This document shows, one piece after another, positions 39,826-43,027 of a DNA stretch of 43,027 bases. Position 1 is the first letter of the stretch. Each line of letters starts with the position of its first letter. Location of the stretch: contig JABYQR010000367.1 of assembly GCA_022592445.1 (NCBI GenBank), positions 1 through 43,027 of the forward strand, given 5' to 3'. The notes beneath the pieces are model-generated. The model was not told where the DNA came from. It saw only the letters and a program-made list of their open reading frames with translations, and searched no databases. This stretch comes from Cytidiella melzeri (taxonomy: Eukaryota > Basidiomycota > Agaricomycetes > Polyporales > Irpicaceae). Made by a program: the position numbers and the translations under genes.

Positions 39826-41259
39826 CTAGATCCTCCCAATCTGATGCAAAAACACCACGATGTCCAGTATCTTCGGTCGAACTGCGTTGAGCGGCCTCAT
39901 CTTCAGCATCAGAGAATGCAGAGCTTGATTCTGCGTCACTGAGAAGCTGATTGTCTGCATCTGGAATATTGCCTTCAAAAACATAACACATATTGTGGAT
40001 GGGAAGTTGCAGCATCTCCTGAATCTTCGTCCAGTGCTCTGTTGGTATGACCTGTTGAGCTTCAGCCATACACTTGGCAATGTTGGCTGAGAGCTTGATG
40101 TCTTCTTTTCTCAGTTTGTCTACCTGGGATTGAATCAAGAAGCCTTTTTCCAGACGCCTCTTTTCCCAGGCATGTATGTGTCTGAAGTGATAATTATTAA
40201 GCAACAGTCAGTTGGATGTCAAATCATGTACATGTACATATGCTTACTGCTTTTGCTGTAGTCGGATGGCGTCATCAAGCCATGCAATGATAGTAGTTTG
40301 CTCAATCCTGTTTGTCTTCTCCATCAGTTGATTCTTCAAGTCAGTTTGTGTTGGAGCTAGTCATGGTTAGGAAATCATAGATCAAGTGAAGCAACATAGG
40401 TACCTTTATCCATGGACACCTCAAATATCCTCAAGTGCTCGCCTCTCATGGTCAAAGCATCTCTTTCTTGCTGTTTCCAACTCTCTTGATCCATGTCTGG
40501 GGGTAGTGCTTTGCTTAGATCGTCAAATGCGCTCTCTGCCTGTTGAAGCCCTGTCAATGCGCCCTTCAGCCTTTTGAGCAGCGCTCCAACTGAAGAGTAG
40601 AATTGTAAGTAAGGAAGTATCATTGTATGTGATGTAACATACTGCATGAAACTAGCTTTCGCCAATTATGATCTCGGATCTGATGATCCAGTGCTTCTCT
40701 TCGATGTTCAAAAGACATTGACCGCATAGATTGGACAATTCCCTTCAATGATCCCCAAATGGTCTCCATAAGTTCTCCATCCAACTGGCCAGCACCACGG
40801 ACATAGTTCAATGTATGTGTGACATAACACTGCTGAACGTGTGCCGAGAGGTGGAATTTGCCTACTGCGTATTCTATTCCATTTGTGGGAATTGAATCCG
40901 GCAGAGAAAGACCCTTGTTGGCTGCCAGCCTATCTTGAAAGCGTTTTCGCCACTGGCAGCAAACATCATAAATGATGAGAAGCGACTGGAGCTCCTGACT
41001 GTTGAAACTGCTCCCTTTGCAGATGCTGTAGTCCATATACATCTGCCTGCAAAAATACCTGGTCAGAGCTCATGCAAGGAAGACAACATGCATAACCTCT
41101 CTGCATTACCAATGTTATGTGCTTTATCTATGACAAATGGCACAGATAAATCACAGAACTCTTGGTACCCTCCCTTGTAGTTCTGACATCGCACAAAGCA
41201 GATAACTCACCGCTCTCCTCCCTTGACAAAGTCAACAACTGAGCCTGGCACAATACAGG
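38930..41259 (-). pseudogene. KDZ transposase, 3' half, cut by an LTR retrotransposon
   Basis: Seven exons on the minus strand with good splice sites: 41259-41211, 41046-40643, 40589-40404, 40356-40248, 40181-39527, 39469-39246 and 39191-38930. Exon 1 enters mid-protein (CIVPGSVVDFVKGGER); exon 2 is the KDZ core: MYMDYSICKG, IIYDVCCQWRKRF, VGKFHLSAHVQQC, NYVRGAGQLDGELMETIWGS, HRREALDHQIRDHNWRKL. Exon 5 holds HIHAWEKRRLEKG, an acidic spacer with a nine-Asp run encoded by an (ATC)n tract at 39795-39832, and LREGQANDALERL. The last exon has IMWLCAKQRRDRWSEEV. All exons join in frame with no internal stop, so the break is recent: an LTR retroelement entered at 41260. The N-terminal CxC2 part should lie beyond the right edge. 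It is not the missing half of 31785-33172, being inverted relative to it. Confidence 0.88.
39795..39832. repeat. (ATC)n microsatellite coding for poly-Asp
   Basis: A run of CAT/ATC triplets within KDZ exon 5 encodes consecutive Asp residues on the minus strand. Confidence 0.85.
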
Positions 41260-41984
41260 TGTCACAGATTTTCAATGTTTCTACAAGACTTGCCTTACCA
41301 GGCAACGGTATTATTGGGAATATTTAAGCGCTTGTCAAGCGCTTATCCAGCGCTTATCCGGCGTCTATTTAGGCGCTTATCCAGCGCTTATCTGGCGCTT
41401 ATCAGGCGCCTATTCCGGCGCTTATTCTCAGTGCCTATCAATTGATGCGCTGATGCGCCTCCTGTCTCTGATGCGCTGATGCGCTCCTTTCCTTATCTGT
41501 GTATCACATGATAGAACTCTCTGGAACCTTGTGGAACTTGCTGGAACTATGATGTCATAGCATAGAACATTCCATTAGATGATGTCATAGTTCTTAGAAC
41601 CTTCTGGAAAAGTCTAGCCTTGTCTTAGAACAAGCTAGAACAAGTCTAGCCTTGGAGCTGGGTCATGGGGTCAGGTCATGGGGACAATTGCTATTGGTTG
41701 ATTATTGAAGTGGCACCACTAGGGCATAGGGCATGCTTAGTAAGGTAGATTACTTCGCTTACTCATGTAGGTATTAGGGGTCTTAGGGTAGTACCTGGGG
41801 TCCTCCCCTTCATGTATATATAGAGGCACTCCTGAGGGCATATCCCCTCAGTCTTATCCACTCTGTTGATAAAGGACTACCTTGTACTCTCCAGTACTTC
41901 GCTCACCACACCTCTTACTCTCTATATCTCTATCTCCCCTTCAAGTTAACCACTTATCTGGTGAGTGTAACCTTAACTGTTACA
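41260..41984 (+). repeat. 5' LTR of the family-B element
   Basis: 725 bp, TGTCACAG...TGTTACA. The U3 region has a dense set of AAGCGCTTATCC/GGCGCTTATC units (41330-41425), then GATGCGCTGATGCGC repeats (41440-41485), ATGATGTCATAG boxes (41547-41590), and a TATATATAG box at 41815-41823, followed by a CT-rich R/U5 part. Near-identical in inverted orientation to 4715-5428. Confidence 0.9.
41815..41823 (+). promoter_or_regulatory. TATA box in the family-B LTR
   Basis: TATATATAG lies about 170 bp before the LTR 3' end and fixes the element's direction as plus. Confidence 0.6.
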
Positions 41985-42562
41985 TTTGGATAAGACTGCC
42001 CCTACTCCCTCACGTCTCTGGACGTGCTGGAGGTTTCTTTCCCCTTTCTTCTAGGTCTTGTGCCTGTGCGTGGGCCCCCTTACAAATCCTCTAGAAATAG
42101 AGGTAGCCGGACCATAGGCTTTAAGTGGTAGTCATGTCTAGGCTTTGCCTTGATGTGCACAACTTAAATCACCCTCTCGCCCGACGCTCCTAGAGCTGAT
42201 CAGAGCAGGGGTTGGCACTATGCCAACATGATGAAAGTGTGCCTCCCCACAGGCGATAGTGGAGTCTGGTGTCAGACAGCTCGTTATAAGAGCTAGACAA
42301 CAGGACTTGAAGCCCATGAGTGCCTAGGCACGTAGACGGGTAACTTGTTCTGGCCGGACTTAGGGTCAGTGCAATACTGATCCGCCAACCATTTGCCGCA
42401 TGGGTGGAACCATGACGGAGATCCTTACACCACCGGACCTGGAGAGAGAGTCCAGGCCGACGCCGGCACTACCCCACGCACACACAGGACCTCTCCTTTA
42501 TGGAGATTTGTTTCGCACACCGCTGAGCTGTCAAGCTCATCACACATTGTCACACAGTCACC

Positions 42563-43027
42563 ATGCCGATTTCTCGCTTCATTGCTGCTAAGTCTGGCCG
42601 CAAGGCCCCCTACTCTATCCCTGTCCGCAACGAAGTCACCGGACTTCAAGAACGCCTCTCAGTCTCCAAAGAGACTCTCGACAAGTTCAAGGATGCTGGC
42701 AAGCCTCGCCGGCTCAAGTATCCAGACAACAAGCCCCTCATCAAGAGGATCGACCTCGAGGAGCAAGCTCGTACCACCATCGAGCATGAGGAAGACCAGG
42801 ATCGTATGAGAAAGGTCTCCCAACTCATGTCTCAACTCAGCCTTCTCGACCGCATCAAGAAGCAGGAGAAGCAGGAAGCTGAAAAGCTTTCTCTTCTCCA
42901 GCGTATTGAGGAGCGCAACCAACGCGCTTACATTCCCACTCCCTCTCCTCTTCCCGCTTCTCTCCGCTTCCGTAAAACGAAGTTAATACTTCGACAAGAG
43001 GAGTTCGAACCAATGATCACAGCAGCC
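42563..43027 (+). CDS. Gag-like protein of the family-B retrotransposon, 5' part
   Basis: ATG at 42563 in a CACC-ATG-CC context follows the long leader; 155 codons are open to the window edge. It begins MPISRFIAAKSGRKAPYSIP, then has ETLDKFKDAGKPRRLKYP and a long charged helical stretch (ARTTIEHEEDQDRMRKVSQL, LLDRIKKQEKQEAEKLSLLQ) likely to be a coiled coil, followed by a Pro-rich turn (YIPTPSPLPASL). No zinc knuckle is reached. Assignment as gag rests on position directly after LTR and leader; the sequence itself is not diagnostic. Overlapping frames at 42393-42809 are shadows. Confidence 0.65.
   Translation, partial: MPISRFIAAKSGRKAPYSIPVRNEVTGLQERLSVSKETLDKFKDAGKPRRLKYPDNKPLIKRIDLEEQARTTIEHEEDQDRMRKVSQLMSQLSLLDRIKKQEKQEAEKLSLLQRIEERNQRAYIPTPSPLPASLRFRKTKLILRQEEFEPMITAA

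Larger units (their letters stand above)
41260..43027 (+). mobile_element. LTR retrotransposon (family B), 5' part, inserted in the KDZ transposase
   Basis: LTR 41260-41984, a 578 bp untranslated leader (41985-42562) and the start of gag (42563 to edge). The left flank ACAGG belongs to KDZ coding sequence. The element continues past the right edge, so its pol type cannot be read. The solo LTR at 4715-5428 belongs to the same family. Confidence 0.88.

Noticed and set aside
42393..42809. 138-codon plus-strand ORF in the retroelement leader
   Set aside because: Overlaps the gag frame starting at 42563 in another phase; Ser/Thr-rich shadow with no leader of its own.
1..43027. tRNA or rRNA genes
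   Set aside because: No cloverleaf with an A/B-box pair and no rRNA core sequence was recognised by eye; a tRNAscan-SE run would be needed to exclude them.

Overview
This window looks like a transposon-dense, probably accessory chromosome region of a filamentous basidiomycete, most likely an agaricomycete. The evidence is eukaryotic gene structure (many 45-60 bp GT-AG introns, CT-rich leaders), fungal LINE, Ty3/Gypsy-chromovirus and Ty1/Copia remains, KDZ-family transposases, and a TET/JBP dioxygenase of the type expanded next to KDZ elements in mushroom-forming fungi. No bacterial features, rRNA or tRNA genes were recognised. Almost every large coding unit is broken by stops, single-base frameshifts, truncation or insertions.

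Layout. 1-1,100: minus-strand exons of an acidic unknown gene, running off the left edge. 1,145-8,100: a nearly full-length minus-strand LINE (ORF1 gag-like, ORF2 endonuclease-RT-RNase H), decayed mainly by in-frame stops and split by two solo LTRs, 3,895-4,579 and 4,715-5,428. 8,100-11,600: fragments, including a possible SET-domain remnant and a 135 bp tandem duplication. 11,635-14,849: a nested inverted-repeat structure with two head-to-head 175-codon ORFs of equal length. 14,900-18,500: a coding stretch split by another solo LTR, an unknown ORF and a Copia gag fragment. 18,496-19,510: 286 bp satellite units. 19,660-22,760: an unknown plus-strand gene, then a TET/JBP dioxygenase pseudogene (minus). 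23,900-27,900: decayed minus-strand genes, one with two tandem modules. 29,436-30,987: a plus-strand gene whose N-terminus copies the histone H3 tail, followed by a PHD-like finger, a possible caspase-like His/Cys region and a C-terminal zinc ribbon. 31,785-33,172: 5' half of a KDZ transposase (CxC2 and start of the core). 33,173-38,085: a Gypsy chromovirus pol without gag. 38,090-38,870: a second satellite array. 38,930-41,259: 3' half of a second KDZ transposase (minus), cut by an LTR retrotransposon (LTR 41,260-41,984, gag from 42,563) that runs off the right edge.

How it fits together. Several residents relate to chromatin: TET/JBP (5-methylcytosine oxidation), a histone H3-tail mimic with a PHD-like finger, KDZ transposases, a chromodomain integrase and a possible EZH-like SET fragment. 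The most unusual object is the H3-tail-mimic gene beside the KDZ transposase. The dominant decay signature is nonsense substitution compatible with C-to-T change, with few frameshifts, as expected of a methylated or RIP-like environment.
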